Of a stretch of DNA of 64,000 bases, positions 24,363-33,037 are shown one piece after another (the first letter of the stretch is position 1; each line of letters begins with the position of its first letter). Location: contig CAVRWV010000033.1 of NCBI GenBank assembly GCA_963724985.1, forward strand, positions 310,001 to 374,000. The letters are read 5' to 3'. Under the pieces are notes generated by a model. That model made no database searches and was not told the origin of the DNA. It saw nothing but the letters and a program-made list of their open reading frames with translations. The position numbers and the translations under genes were made by a program. Origin of the DNA: JAJPJE01 sp963724985 (GTDB taxonomy: Bacteria > Acidobacteriota > Terriglobia > Terriglobales > Acidobacteriaceae).

Positions 24363-25067
24363 ATGCAAACTCCCAAACTTCTACTCATCTCAGCCCTCGG
24401 CACCGCGCTGTTTGTACCGGCGGCCGTAGCCCAGTCCCAACCTGTTGTGCTGCCAGTATCGACAACCGTTCCGGCACCTCTACCCGCCCCCGCGGCAAAC
24501 ATCAGCGCGATGCTCGGACGCCTGGACCAGATCAGCCAGTCCATGCAGATCAACCTGGCGAAACTGCGCATCGAGCGCTGGAAGGCCGACTCTTCGACCA
24601 AGGCGCAGGCTGAGGGAAACGTGACCTCTCTGCAGCGGAACTTGAGCGCTGCCCTGCCGAACGTAGTGGGAGAGGTCAGGAATGATCCTGCGAACCTGAC
24701 CAGCGGACTGAAGCTTTATCGCAACGTCAATGCTCTCTATGAAGTGTTGTCGAGCGTGACCGAGTATGCGGGAGCCTTTGGCTCGAAAGAAGACTACCGC
24801 TCGCTGGGAACGGACGCCGCAAATCTCGACGACGCTCGACGCCTCCTGGCTGACCAACTGGAAAGTCTTGCGTCGGTCAAGGAAACGCAGATGATGCAGC
24901 TGAGAAATCAGGCCATAGCTGCGCAAGCAGCGGCACCGTCCGCTGCGCCGAAGAAGATCATTGTAGACGACAACACCCCGCCCAAGAAAACGGCTAAAAA
25001 GAAGAAACCGGCGACCCCTGCCACAGCCAGCGGGACGCCGACGCCGGCGTCTTCCACCCCTCAGTAA
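24363..25067 (+). CDS. Secreted coiled-coil protein, unknown function
   Basis: A 234-residue exported protein. A signal peptide (LLLISALGTALFVPAAVAQ, about 1-23) precedes a Pro/Ala linker, a long helical region (46-180, e.g. LDQISQSMQINLAKLRIERWKADS and DDARRLLADQLESLASVK), and a low-complexity basic Lys/Pro/Thr/Ala tail (196-234). The start at 24363 is set by the signal peptide; the frame is open to 24174 but that part is not plausible protein. No family recognised. The ECF sigma gene follows 230 bases later. The tail might interact with cell wall or DNA; this is a guess. Confidence 0.7.
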   Translation: MQTPKLLLISALGTALFVPAAVAQSQPVVLPVSTTVPAPLPAPAANISAMLGRLDQISQSMQINLAKLRIERWKADSSTKAQAEGNVTSLQRNLSAALPNVVGEVRNDPANLTSGLKLYRNVNALYEVLSSVTEYAGAFGSKEDYRSLGTDAANLDDARRLLADQLESLASVKETQMMQLRNQAIAAQAAAPSAAPKKIIVDDNTPPKKTAKKKKPATPATASGTPTPASSTPQ

Positions 25068-25103
25068 CCCTCTGGTACATGGCCTGGCGGCCTCGAAATT
25101 CCG

Positions 25104-25131
25104 GGAACAAATCTCATCCGATGGGGTCTAA
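25104..25131 (+). promoter_or_regulatory. Candidate ECF-type promoter upstream of the sigma gene
   Basis: GGAAC (25104-25108), a 17-base spacer and GTCTAA (25126-25131). GGAAC-N16/17-GTC is the usual form for ECF-sigma promoters, so this suggests autoregulation. The leader to the sigma start would be about 160 bases. Confidence 0.6.
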
Positions 25132-25296
25132 CAGTAGTGTGGGCCCCGTTAGGAATGCGCCCGGAGTTGCCAAGGCGGTTCCGGCTCGCGAGAAGTTTGC
25201 TGTGCTCGGCATCGGCCGCGCTGTACGCAGTATGCGGTGCGTTACCGGGGTGTGTTGTTGTTGCCATAAGTTCCTGCTAATGTTGGGGGTGACGCC

Positions 25297-26028
25297 GTGA
25301 GATCCATGGCGGGAGCAGCAACCTTGGGCAACTTAGCTGGCGCTCTGGAGTTACGAGCGGACGAATCTTCGATTGTGGCCGAACTGAAAGCCGGATCCGA
25401 AGACGCATACGCTTGGCTCATCAATCAGTACCAGCCGCCCGTATACAACCTGGTCTACCGCATATTGAACGACTCTGCGGATGCTGCTGACACAACACAA
25501 GAAGTGTTTTTGAAGGTTTTCCGGGGCATGCAGCACTTCAACGGTGCTTCCAGCCTGAAAACCTGGATTTACCGGATCGCGGTGCATGAGGCTTCGAACC
25601 GGCGGCGCTGGTGGTTCCGGCACAAGTCGCGGGAAACATCGATGGAACTGGAGCCCGGTGGCGAATTTGAAGAGCAGCACGGTCCATGCTTGAAGGACAT
25701 TTTGGTCGACGAGCGGACGTCTCCCTTTGACGATATGGCGCGCACTGAGATGCGTGCCCGGGTAGAAGACGCGCTGCGCGAGGTGTCCGAACCGTATCGG
25801 ACGACGCTGGTGTTGAGAGACATGGAAGAACTCTCCTACGAAGAGATTGCCGAAGTAATGGATGTTTCCCTGGGGACGGTGAAGTCGCGCCTGACTCGCG
25901 GACGGGAGGCTTTGAAGAAGAAACTGGAACGATTCCTTCAGGAATCGACAGCGGCTTCCAGGCTGCCCAACCGGTCCGCACGAGAGACCGTAGGACGAGG
26001 CGGGCGTGAAATCGAGGTTACGTCATGA
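25297..26028 (+). CDS. ECF-family RNA polymerase sigma factor
   Basis: A sigma-70 group IV factor of 243 residues, a little longer than usual because of a 55-residue C-terminal tail. Sigma region 2 covers about 30-95 (YQPPVYNLVYRILNDSADAADTTQEVFLKVFR and a WIYRIAVHEASNRRRWW segment) and region 4 about 160-215 (LREVSEPYRTTLVLRDMEELSYEEIAEVMDVSLGTVKSRLTRGR). It would redirect RNA polymerase to stress promoters when released by the anti-sigma encoded next. GTG at 25297; ATG at 25306 is possible. The stop overlaps the anti-sigma ATG (ATGA). Confidence 0.95.
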   Translation: MRSMAGAATLGNLAGALELRADESSIVAELKAGSEDAYAWLINQYQPPVYNLVYRILNDSADAADTTQEVFLKVFRGMQHFNGASSLKTWIYRIAVHEASNRRRWWFRHKSRETSMELEPGGEFEEQHGPCLKDILVDERTSPFDDMARTEMRARVEDALREVSEPYRTTLVLRDMEELSYEEIAEVMDVSLGTVKSRLTRGREALKKKLERFLQESTAASRLPNRSARETVGRGGREIEVTS

Positions 26029-26681
26029 AGTGCACGAAGGCGAAATCACTACTTTCGTGGCATCTGGATGGGAACCTGGAGATCGAAGATCGACGGGCTT
26101 TAACCGAACATCTGGGATCTTGCACAGACTGCCACGCTGAACTGCTCTCGTTGAAGCAGATGCGATCACTCGTCCACTCTGCAGGGCGGCAACCTGCCCC
26201 TGCGGATCTGGCCCTGAAAATTAGACTGGCATTGTCACGCGAGGCTTCGAAGGTTCGCATTAGCCCGTGGGAGAGCCTTAAGTTCCGCTTCGAAGAAGCC
26301 ATGCGCGCTTTCATGGTGCCGGCCACCGCCGGCATCCTGAGCGCGGTTGTGTTCTTCGGGCTGCTCATCGGATTCTTTGTTCTGCCCGCGCAGACGAATG
26401 ATGTTCCAACCATGCTGTACACTCCGCCGGAATTGGCCACTGCGCCTTTCGGTCTGACGAGTGATGTCAATACAGGATCGGTAGTGATCGAAGCGTATAT
26501 CGACGCCAACGGCCGCGTGCAGGACTATCGAGTGCTCTCTTCCCCGCATGGCGAAGAAGTAGTCGATTCCGATTTGAAGAATATGCTGATCTTCACGGTA
26601 TTCCGTCCTGCCACATCATTCGGACGTCCTACGACAGGACGAGCGGTGCTCACCTTCGCGAACGTGAACGTGAAGGGATAG
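26025..26681 (+). CDS. Anti-sigma factor with zf-HC2 and TonB-like C-domain
   Basis: A 218-residue membrane anti-sigma factor for the upstream ECF sigma. The N-terminal zinc-binding anti-sigma domain shows Cys3 and the HxxxCxxC motif (His29, Cys33, Cys36). A membrane helix sits near 93-120 (FMVPATAGILSAVVFFGLLIGFFVL). The periplasmic domain (140-218) has the VVIEAYIDANGRVQDYRVLSSPHGEEVV ... LKNMLIFTVFRPA pattern of TonB C-terminal domains, an unexpected sensor module. ATGA overlap with the sigma gene indicates coupling. A stress signal in the periplasm would be expected to free the sigma factor. Confidence 0.9.
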   Translation: MKCTKAKSLLSWHLDGNLEIEDRRALTEHLGSCTDCHAELLSLKQMRSLVHSAGRQPAPADLALKIRLALSREASKVRISPWESLKFRFEEAMRAFMVPATAGILSAVVFFGLLIGFFVLPAQTNDVPTMLYTPPELATAPFGLTSDVNTGSVVIEAYIDANGRVQDYRVLSSPHGEEVVDSDLKNMLIFTVFRPATSFGRPTTGRAVLTFANVNVKG

Positions 26682-26704
26682 CGTCGCGGGATTCAGCTTC
26701 GAAG

Positions 26705-26732
26705 GCCGCCGAGGGAATCGGCGGCTTTTTTT
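26705..26732. terminator. Terminator after the anti-sigma gene
   Basis: GCCGCCGA and TCGGCGGC pair around GGGAA, followed by seven T residues. It lies between convergent genes. Confidence 0.92.
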
Positions 26733-26743
26733 CATGCGGCAGA

Positions 26744-28519
26744 CTATTCAACTTCTCCCGGCAACAGGAAGTTGCGGATCTCGAAGCCAGACATTTCAGA
26801 TACGGCACCCAGGATCGGCTCTCCTTTGGAACGTACGACGATGGGATAACCGTTCGTGTGATAGCAAACGTTGAAGTGTTCGCCGGTAATGCCAATCGTA
26901 TCCGAGAAACCAAAGCTCCCTTGTTTCAGGCGGAATGAGTATTCCTTGCCTTCGGCCTTCACCGTGACCGAATTGAGGCGGTTATCGGAACAACTCACGG
27001 ACTCGATCTCACCGCGAACCGGAATGGTGCCCTTGGCGAATCCCTGCATCAGGTCGTCCTCTTCCTTCTTTTCATCACCTGCGGGCTGAAACTTGCTGGC
27101 TGCTCTTATCCGGATTATCAGGTCTAGCGCTTCGCCACGGTCGGCGTCATCCCACAAGCGCGCGACGAATTGGGCGTTCCGAAGCGCGGCGGCGTACTTC
27201 TTCTGCAGCAGTTCGATTTCCGCATAGTTCAGAAAGTATCCGGCGAGATCGGGTTCAAGATTGAGGGCTTTTCGCGCCGAAGCCGCTGCACCGTCCAAAT
27301 CTCCCATCTCGACCAGCATGCGGGAACGCATAACGTGGGCGAGGGTGAAGTTAGGCTGGATGGCAAGCACATCATCGAGCGTCTTTTTGAACTCAGCCGC
27401 TGAACTGGCATTGCGGCTTAATCTGTATTGCACTAACCCCTTGTAATACAGCGCCAGGTAGTCTTTGGGATTGAGTTCCAGAGCCGCATTCCATTCTTTG
27501 ATAGCGTCATCCACTTTGCCCTGACTGAAATTCAGGAAAGCTATTTGCTCATGTCCAAACCAGTTCTTGGGTTCATCCTGAAGTGCAGAAGCTAAACGCT
27601 TATTCGCCGAATCGTAATCGTGCCTCCTGAGATCCAGCGCGGCCAGGTAAATTCTGGCTTCAGGAACACTCAGCTTTTGGACGGAAAGAGGCATTTTGGA
27701 AACGTCGATCGAAGCCTGGAACGCAGCCGCCGGCAGCGACTTCTGACTCATGTATTTGTTGAACCCATCCGAAAAAGAATTCATATCTCCAAACACTTGC
27801 TGGAAGGCCTTCTTCTCCTCAACGCCCTGTTGGAGCACGTTCAGGAACTTGTTGAGTTTGGCGCCTCCTTCCATGTTTGGCCCGAGAATCATGTAATGGA
27901 CCAGTGCCCAGGATTCTGTGTAAAAAATTTGAACCTTATCTCTGTTGCGGAAATACTCGGCACGATGATTCTTGTCCATCACCCGGGCCGGCGGATCGAA
28001 TCCGTCGACCCGGTAGAGAATGGTGCGCCCACCACTATTCGCGCGGGCGAAAAAATCGGCCAGTCCTTCGTCCAGCCAGTTCGGGAGTCTGGTGAAGTTC
28101 GCGCGCAGTAGCTTGTGGATGTATTGGTGAATAGCAATCAACTGCGTATGCTGCCAGTCCATTTCTACAACCGAATAGTCGGCTTCTTTGCCGCTCATAT
28201 ACCAACCGGATGGGCCGAAACCGGAGCGGGCCGTCGGACTGGGAAGCGGCACATCGAGGAGAGCCCGCATGGAGTCGTTGTCGCGCGCGGTAAAGACGAT
28301 TGTCGGCGTGACGCCTTCTGTCCGCATACCATGTAAAGCATCCGTAAAAATGGCCCGCGCCTGTTCGAACGACAGCGCAATGCTCCGAGCTTGCTCGCCG
28401 GGTCCATCGCCTAGAACCGTAAAATGTGGCGATTTCACCTCCGTCCAGTCGTTGTCGCTTGAAAATGCCAGAGGGGAACAGATCAGAAGGAAAAACAGAA
28501 ACAAATACTTGGCGCCCAT
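26744..28519 (-). CDS. Secreted peptidase-like TPR protein with altered HExxH
   Basis: A 591-residue exported protein: signal peptide 1-20, a gluzincin-like domain (about 25-250) and TPR units (290-480). The peptidase signature is partly there: DWQHTQLIAIHQYIHKLLRAN has HxxxH but Gln where HExxH would have the catalytic glutamate, while the third-ligand motif LPNWLDEGLADFF is kept. It is therefore probably not an active metalloprotease, more likely a pseudo-enzyme or with an alternative role. Similar DUF1570-type proteins are frequent in Acidobacteria. The C-terminal 120 residues are a separate beta domain. Monocistronic. Confidence 0.75.
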   Translation of the reverse strand: MGAKYLFLFFLLICSPLAFSSDNDWTEVKSPHFTVLGDGPGEQARSIALSFEQARAIFTDALHGMRTEGVTPTIVFTARDNDSMRALLDVPLPSPTARSGFGPSGWYMSGKEADYSVVEMDWQHTQLIAIHQYIHKLLRANFTRLPNWLDEGLADFFARANSGGRTILYRVDGFDPPARVMDKNHRAEYFRNRDKVQIFYTESWALVHYMILGPNMEGGAKLNKFLNVLQQGVEEKKAFQQVFGDMNSFSDGFNKYMSQKSLPAAAFQASIDVSKMPLSVQKLSVPEARIYLAALDLRRHDYDSANKRLASALQDEPKNWFGHEQIAFLNFSQGKVDDAIKEWNAALELNPKDYLALYYKGLVQYRLSRNASSAAEFKKTLDDVLAIQPNFTLAHVMRSRMLVEMGDLDGAAASARKALNLEPDLAGYFLNYAEIELLQKKYAAALRNAQFVARLWDDADRGEALDLIIRIRAASKFQPAGDEKKEEDDLMQGFAKGTIPVRGEIESVSCSDNRLNSVTVKAEGKEYSFRLKQGSFGFSDTIGITGEHFNVCYHTNGYPIVVRSKGEPILGAVSEMSGFEIRNFLLPGEVE

Positions 28520-28708
28520 GAATTCGTCACTCCGAAACAGGGCATCATCTACTCACATTGAATTTCTGTCTAGAAAAATCAGGGCCCGCAGGGAGCAAAG
28601 CACGCACGGCGAAGCCGGCTTTGGTCGGGTTTGACCGCGTTCCTCTATAGCCCGTACACTTTCTCTGAGTTTCTGCCCAAGATTTTAGGGAGGTTTGTTC
28701 TGGGCTCC

Positions 28709-30301
28709 TTGATCCGAAATCTAATTCTCGCCGGTCTTTTAATTTTCCTTGCGCAGTTTTCTGCCGCTCAATCTGTTCCCCCTTCAGACGCGTCAAAACC
28801 TGCTGCACCGACAGGTGCGTCCAAATCAGTTCCTGCTGAGGCTGCCCCCGCGACCGACACACAGCCATCGAAGTTGATGCTAGATTCGAACGAAACCCTG
28901 TTTGCGACGTTCGCCGCGTTAAACGCTTGCGGATACGATGCGGACCTTTCGCAATCGAATCCGGTGCGCCAGCAGGTTCGAACGGAAGTGAGCCAGGCGA
29001 TTCACCAGTCTGACGCAGCCGGGAGCGCCACACAGGAGTTGTGCAACTTTTATCGCGATCATCACCAGGCTGATTCGGCGCGCGACGCCGCGCAGTACGT
29101 TTCCCTGGCGCTCAATCTCGATCAGCCGCCTCAGTTCAACACCAAGCTGAAAGAGGCGGATATGCCTCCCGACGCGAGCTATGTTCTCGGGTTCATTCCG
29201 CTGCTGAAAAACTTCTATTCGGCCGTGGGAGTGCACGAGATCTGGGAACGACACCAAAAGCAGTACGACGCGATCATCGCCGCGCTGCAGGAACCGATCG
29301 CTAACGTGATCCTCGCGACTGACGTTGACCTGAAGGTTCCGAGCAGTGGCTATGCGGGTCGTCAGTTCATCGTGTACATGGAACCCCTGGTCGCGCCGGC
29401 ACATGTGAATGCCCGGAACTACGCGGCTGACTACTTCATGGTGATTTCGCCGGAAGCAGGCAGGATCAATCTCACGCAGGTCCGGCACACCTACCTGCAT
29501 TTCCTGCTTGATCCTCTGGCCTTGAAACGCGCGACTGCGATGAAGAATATCGCGCCGATATTGAAGGAGGTGCAGACTGCGCCTCTCGACGACAGTTTCA
29601 AGCGCGACGTCACCCTGCTCGTTACCGAGTCGCTGATTCGGGCCGTTGAGGCTCACGAGATTCCGGGCAAAAATGCCGACGAGCAGCGCCAGAAGGCAGT
29701 GAACGAATCAATGAGCGCTGGCTACGTGCTCACGCGATACTTCTTCGATCAGCTGACGTCGTTTGCGAATTCTCCCACGGGCTTGAATTCTGCTTATCCT
29801 GACTGGCTCTACACCATCGATGTGGGAAAAGAGCGGAAGCGTGCGTCGCAGGTTGTTTTTGCGAAAGAGCCGGCACCCGAAGTACTGAGTACGACGGCAT
29901 ATCTGAAGAAGGATCCGCTGGATCTCGCCGAACAGAAATTAGGCGAAGGCGATGTGGGTGGCGCGCAAAAGCTCGCACAGGCCGTGCTGAACCAGCAGGG
30001 TCCTGATCCGGCTCGTGCGTTGTTCATTCTCGGGCAGGTAGCTAGCCTGAATCGCGATGTGGATAGCGCGGTCACTTATTTCGAGCAGACCATCCAGGTT
30101 TCGAAACAGCCTCGACTCACGGCGTGGTCCCATATTTATTTAGGTCGAATTTACGACATGCAGGACGAACGCGATACAGCGGTCCAGCATTACAAGGCTG
30201 CGCTTCAGGCCGGAGACGATTCAACGAAACCCGCAGCTGAGCGCGGATTGAAGGAAGCCTTCCACCACGCACCGCAGCAGGGCACGAAGCAGGACCAGTA
30301 A
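28709..30301 (+). CDS. Secreted TPR-containing protein
   Basis: An exported protein of about 530 residues with a signal segment (NLILAGLLIFLAQFSAAQ), a Ser/Pro/Ala linker, a large helical region, then TPR units near the C-terminus (ARALFILGQVASLNRDVDSAVTYFEQ, AWSHIYLGRIYDMQDERDTAVQHYK). The start is uncertain: the frame is open from TTG at 28631; GGGAGG at 28688-28693 would serve CTG at 28700 or, at long distance, TTG at 28709. No enzyme motif is visible. The next gene, also secreted TPR, begins 32 bases after its stop, so they are likely an operon. No known family beyond TPR. Confidence 0.8.
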   Translation: MIRNLILAGLLIFLAQFSAAQSVPPSDASKPAAPTGASKSVPAEAAPATDTQPSKLMLDSNETLFATFAALNACGYDADLSQSNPVRQQVRTEVSQAIHQSDAAGSATQELCNFYRDHHQADSARDAAQYVSLALNLDQPPQFNTKLKEADMPPDASYVLGFIPLLKNFYSAVGVHEIWERHQKQYDAIIAALQEPIANVILATDVDLKVPSSGYAGRQFIVYMEPLVAPAHVNARNYAADYFMVISPEAGRINLTQVRHTYLHFLLDPLALKRATAMKNIAPILKEVQTAPLDDSFKRDVTLLVTESLIRAVEAHEIPGKNADEQRQKAVNESMSAGYVLTRYFFDQLTSFANSPTGLNSAYPDWLYTIDVGKERKRASQVVFAKEPAPEVLSTTAYLKKDPLDLAEQKLGEGDVGGAQKLAQAVLNQQGPDPARALFILGQVASLNRDVDSAVTYFEQTIQVSKQPRLTAWSHIYLGRIYDMQDERDTAVQHYKAALQAGDDSTKPAAERGLKEAFHHAPQQGTKQDQ

Positions 30302-30333
30302 TCATCCGTACGCGGCCACAAGGAGAAGCAATC

Positions 30334-31242
30334 ATGACGATTTCGAGAATTGTGCTGGTATGCGGAGCGCTTGCCGGAGTGGCGCTCGCTCAGGGCTCGT
30401 CGATGAGTACCGCGGGGGGAAATCCACAGTCGACTTCGCAGCAGCAACAACCGGCACAGCAGCAGCCGGCTGTCACTACGCAGACGCCTGCAGCGGGTGC
30501 TCAACAGACACCGGCCCAGGTGCCTGCCGGGAAGCACCAACCCCAGGCGAAGACGCAGGATGAATACAAGGCGTACCAGGAAGCCGCTGCCAAGCCCGAC
30601 CCGCCTTCTCTCGAGCAGGCTGCCAATGATTTCGCCACCAAGTATCCGACCAGCGAATTGCGCTCTGTGTTGTTTCAGCGCGAAATGACCATGTACCAGG
30701 CGTCGAACAATGCCGAGAAGACAATCGAAGCCGGGAAAAAAGTGATTGCCATCGATCCCGACAACGCCGCGGCCCTGGTGACGGTAGCGCTCGTCATCGC
30801 GAACAAGACTCGCGAGGGCGATCTTGACCGCGATGAGCGTATGGCGGAAGCCTCGAAGTATGCGAACCATGCCCTCGAGTCGATCGACAACGGAACCGGA
30901 GTGCCAGCCGGAACGTCTGAAGATAAGGTTCCGATGTTCAAGGAACTGGTGCGATCGATGGCTTACTCATCGCTTGGCACGGTCGAATTCAATCGCAAGA
31001 ATTATCCGCAGGCGGAAACGTATCTTCGCAAATCGGTCGAGAACTCCACCCTGCAGCCTGATCCGGTAACCTGGCTGCAGCTTTCGTTGGCGCTCGATCG
31101 TGAGAACAAGTACAACGATGCTCTGCAGGCGGCCAACAAGTGCATTGAGATCGCGCAGAGTCACCCGGCAGGCAGCTACTGCGCTGAGGAGCGCGATCGC
31201 CTGGCAAAGCTGGCAGGGCCGGGAAGCGGCACCCCCAAATAG
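30334..31242 (+). CDS. Secreted TPR protein with Gln/Ala-rich linker
   Basis: A 302-residue exported protein. A signal peptide (residues 1-20, CGALAGVALAQG) and a low-complexity Gln/Ala/Pro/Thr linker (about 20-80) lead to a TPR-type helical domain (92-290: IEAGKKVIAIDPDNAAALVTVALV, LGTVEFNRKNYPQAETYLRKSVE, LSLALDRENKYNDALQAANKCIE). AAGGAGAA is ten bases before the ATG. It follows the other TPR gene closely and sits 40 bases before rnc; the pair may bind periplasmic partners. Function unknown. Confidence 0.82.
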   Translation: MTISRIVLVCGALAGVALAQGSSMSTAGGNPQSTSQQQQPAQQQPAVTTQTPAAGAQQTPAQVPAGKHQPQAKTQDEYKAYQEAAAKPDPPSLEQAANDFATKYPTSELRSVLFQREMTMYQASNNAEKTIEAGKKVIAIDPDNAAALVTVALVIANKTREGDLDRDERMAEASKYANHALESIDNGTGVPAGTSEDKVPMFKELVRSMAYSSLGTVEFNRKNYPQAETYLRKSVENSTLQPDPVTWLQLSLALDRENKYNDALQAANKCIEIAQSHPAGSYCAEERDRLAKLAGPGSGTPK

Positions 31243-31282
31243 CCGTTGACTGCGTCTTGATATAGGCGCCCCGGACGTTGCC

Positions 31283-32056
31283 ATGAAAGCACGAGATTTC
31301 AAAAAGCTCGAAGAAGCACTGGGTCATCGCTTCCGGCGCAGCAAATTGCTGCAGCAGGCGCTGACCCACACTTCCTTTGCCCGGGAGACAGAGCAGGCGT
31401 CTGAGGAAGGCGTCTCGGTAGCGGACAACGAACAACTCGAGTTCCTCGGCGACGCTGTACTGGAGATGGTCACCAGCGAAAAGCTATTCCAGAGCTTTCC
31501 CCAGTTCCGCGAAGGTGAGCTCTCAAAATTTCGCGCTTTTCTCGTCAGTGAGCAACATCTGATTCACGCAGCCAAGAAATTGAAGATCGGGCGATATCTT
31601 CGACTTGGACGCGGCGAGGAGAAAAGTGGCGGCCGGGAGAAGATCGCGCTCCAGGTGGACGCCTTGGAAGCCCTACTCGCAGCGATGTACCTTGACGCGG
31701 GCATGGAGAAAACCAAGAACTTCATTCTGGAGAAGGTTCTCGGTCCTGAACTGCGGAAACTTGCTCGTCGTAAGAACGCCGTACTTCCCGTCACGGATTA
31801 CAAATCAGCGTTGCAGGAAAAGGCGCACGCCTTGGGATTAGCGCATCCCCGATATGCCGTAGTCCACGAGCACGGCCCGCAACACAGCAAGATGTTCACC
31901 GTCGAGGTTCGCATCCCACACGCCGGCAACGGACGCACGGATTTTGCGGGACAGGCACAGGGGACTACCAAGAAGCAGGGAGAGCAGGCTGCGGCCAAGC
32001 TTGCGCTGGAGCATCTCAAGAACACGCAGCAGGCGGAACTCTGGGGCCAGAAGTGA
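31283..32056 (+). CDS. rnc: Ribonuclease III
   Basis: A 257-residue double-strand-specific RNase. The catalytic signature NEQLEFLGDAVLEM holds Glu50, Glu53 and Asp57; the second acidic pair is in DALEALLAAMYLDAG; the C-terminal dsRNA-binding domain is about 175-250 (DYKSALQEKAHALG ... KQGEQAAAKLALEHL). It processes rRNA precursors and some mRNAs. A 52-codon gene begins inside its stop codon (GTGA), followed by two signal-peptidase genes; rnc-lepB linkage is known in other bacteria. Confidence 0.96.
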   Translation: MKARDFKKLEEALGHRFRRSKLLQQALTHTSFARETEQASEEGVSVADNEQLEFLGDAVLEMVTSEKLFQSFPQFREGELSKFRAFLVSEQHLIHAAKKLKIGRYLRLGRGEEKSGGREKIALQVDALEALLAAMYLDAGMEKTKNFILEKVLGPELRKLARRKNAVLPVTDYKSALQEKAHALGLAHPRYAVVHEHGPQHSKMFTVEVRIPHAGNGRTDFAGQAQGTTKKQGEQAAAKLALEHLKNTQQAELWGQK

Positions 32057-32211
32057 GGGGCCGCGGGATCGTCCGGTTACTCGAAGACCTGGGATTGCCG
32101 GGGCCTCGCTTATTCGTAGCCGCGCTGGCCGTCTCGGTCATCATCCTGGCACTCAGTTACCTCATTGCGACATATCCGTCCAATAAAAGGCGGCGTCAGC
32201 TTTCCAAGTAG
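32053..32211 (+). CDS. 52-residue membrane protein between rnc and lepB
   Basis: GTG at 32053 overlaps the rnc stop (GTGA) and the frame ends with TAG at 32209-32211, six bases before lepB. The product has a basic/Gly N-terminus, LEDLGLPGPR, then a hydrophobic helix (about 21-42: FVAAAL-like run LFVAALAVSVIILALSYLIA) and a basic C-terminal tail (NKRRRQLSK). Translational coupling and a clean helix argue for a gene. No family recognised; a role near the signal peptidases is a guess. Confidence 0.6.
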   Translation: MRGRGIVRLLEDLGLPGPRLFVAALAVSVIILALSYLIATYPSNKRRRQLSK

Positions 32212-32217
32212 CTGGAC

Positions 32218-33006
32218 ATGAGCGAAGCAGCAGTCGAACCCGTGGTAATCGTCGATCCCCCGAAAGCGGCACAGGAACGAAAGGGATCTTCCAGCCTGAA
32301 GTTCCTGCAATGGCTTGCCGGGGTTCTGATCATTGCGATCTTTGTGATGACCTTCGTCGTCCAGGCGTTCGAAATTCCCTCGGAATCGATGGAACGAACC
32401 CTGCTGATCGGCGACTACCTGCTGGTGAACAAGACCAGCTTCGCGCACGGTGGTCACTGGAATCTGGCTCTTCCCTATCCACCGCTGAACCGTGGCGACA
32501 TCATCGTTTTCCGCTACCCCGTGCAACCGTCGCAGCACTTCGTCAAGCGCGTGATTGCGCTTCCGGGGGATCGCATTCACCTGGTGAACAAACGCGTTTT
32601 CGTGAACGGACAGCCGCTTGAAGAAAAGTACACGCTGTTCAAGTCGCGCGGCGTGGATCCCTACCGTGACAACTTCCCTGATACCGACTACTTCTCCGAA
32701 AATGTCGACCCGCATTGGTGGATCCAGATGAAAGGTCTGATTCACAATAGAGAATTGACCGTTCCAGCGGGCCAATATTTCGTCCTGGGTGACAATCGCG
32801 ACGAAAGCTTGGATAGCCGCTACTGGGGCTTTGTTCCCGCGGAAAACATTGTAGGCAGGCCCCTGCTGATTTACTGGTCGGTGAATCGCGAGGACTCGTC
32901 CATCAATCCTGACAGCCAAGATGCTAAACTTGTGCGTTTAGCAGGCTTCATTCGGAGACGTTTGGGCGAACTCCGCTGGCAACGCATGCTGGTGCTGGTT
33001 AAGTAG
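32218..33006 (+). CDS. lepB: Signal peptidase I (first copy)
   Basis: A 262-residue type I signal peptidase that removes signal peptides at the outer face of the inner membrane. One transmembrane helix (about 29-52), then FEIPSESM with nucleophile Ser57, FVKRVIALPGD with general base Lys110, and GDNRDESLDSRYWG near 185. All catalytic residues are present. It begins six bases after the small membrane gene. The second copy follows 31 bases later. Confidence 0.95.
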   Translation: MSEAAVEPVVIVDPPKAAQERKGSSSLKFLQWLAGVLIIAIFVMTFVVQAFEIPSESMERTLLIGDYLLVNKTSFAHGGHWNLALPYPPLNRGDIIVFRYPVQPSQHFVKRVIALPGDRIHLVNKRVFVNGQPLEEKYTLFKSRGVDPYRDNFPDTDYFSENVDPHWWIQMKGLIHNRELTVPAGQYFVLGDNRDESLDSRYWGFVPAENIVGRPLLIYWSVNREDSSINPDSQDAKLVRLAGFIRRRLGELRWQRMLVLVK

Positions 33007-33037
33007 CCCGTCTCCCCAAAGGCAGGACTCGAACCGC

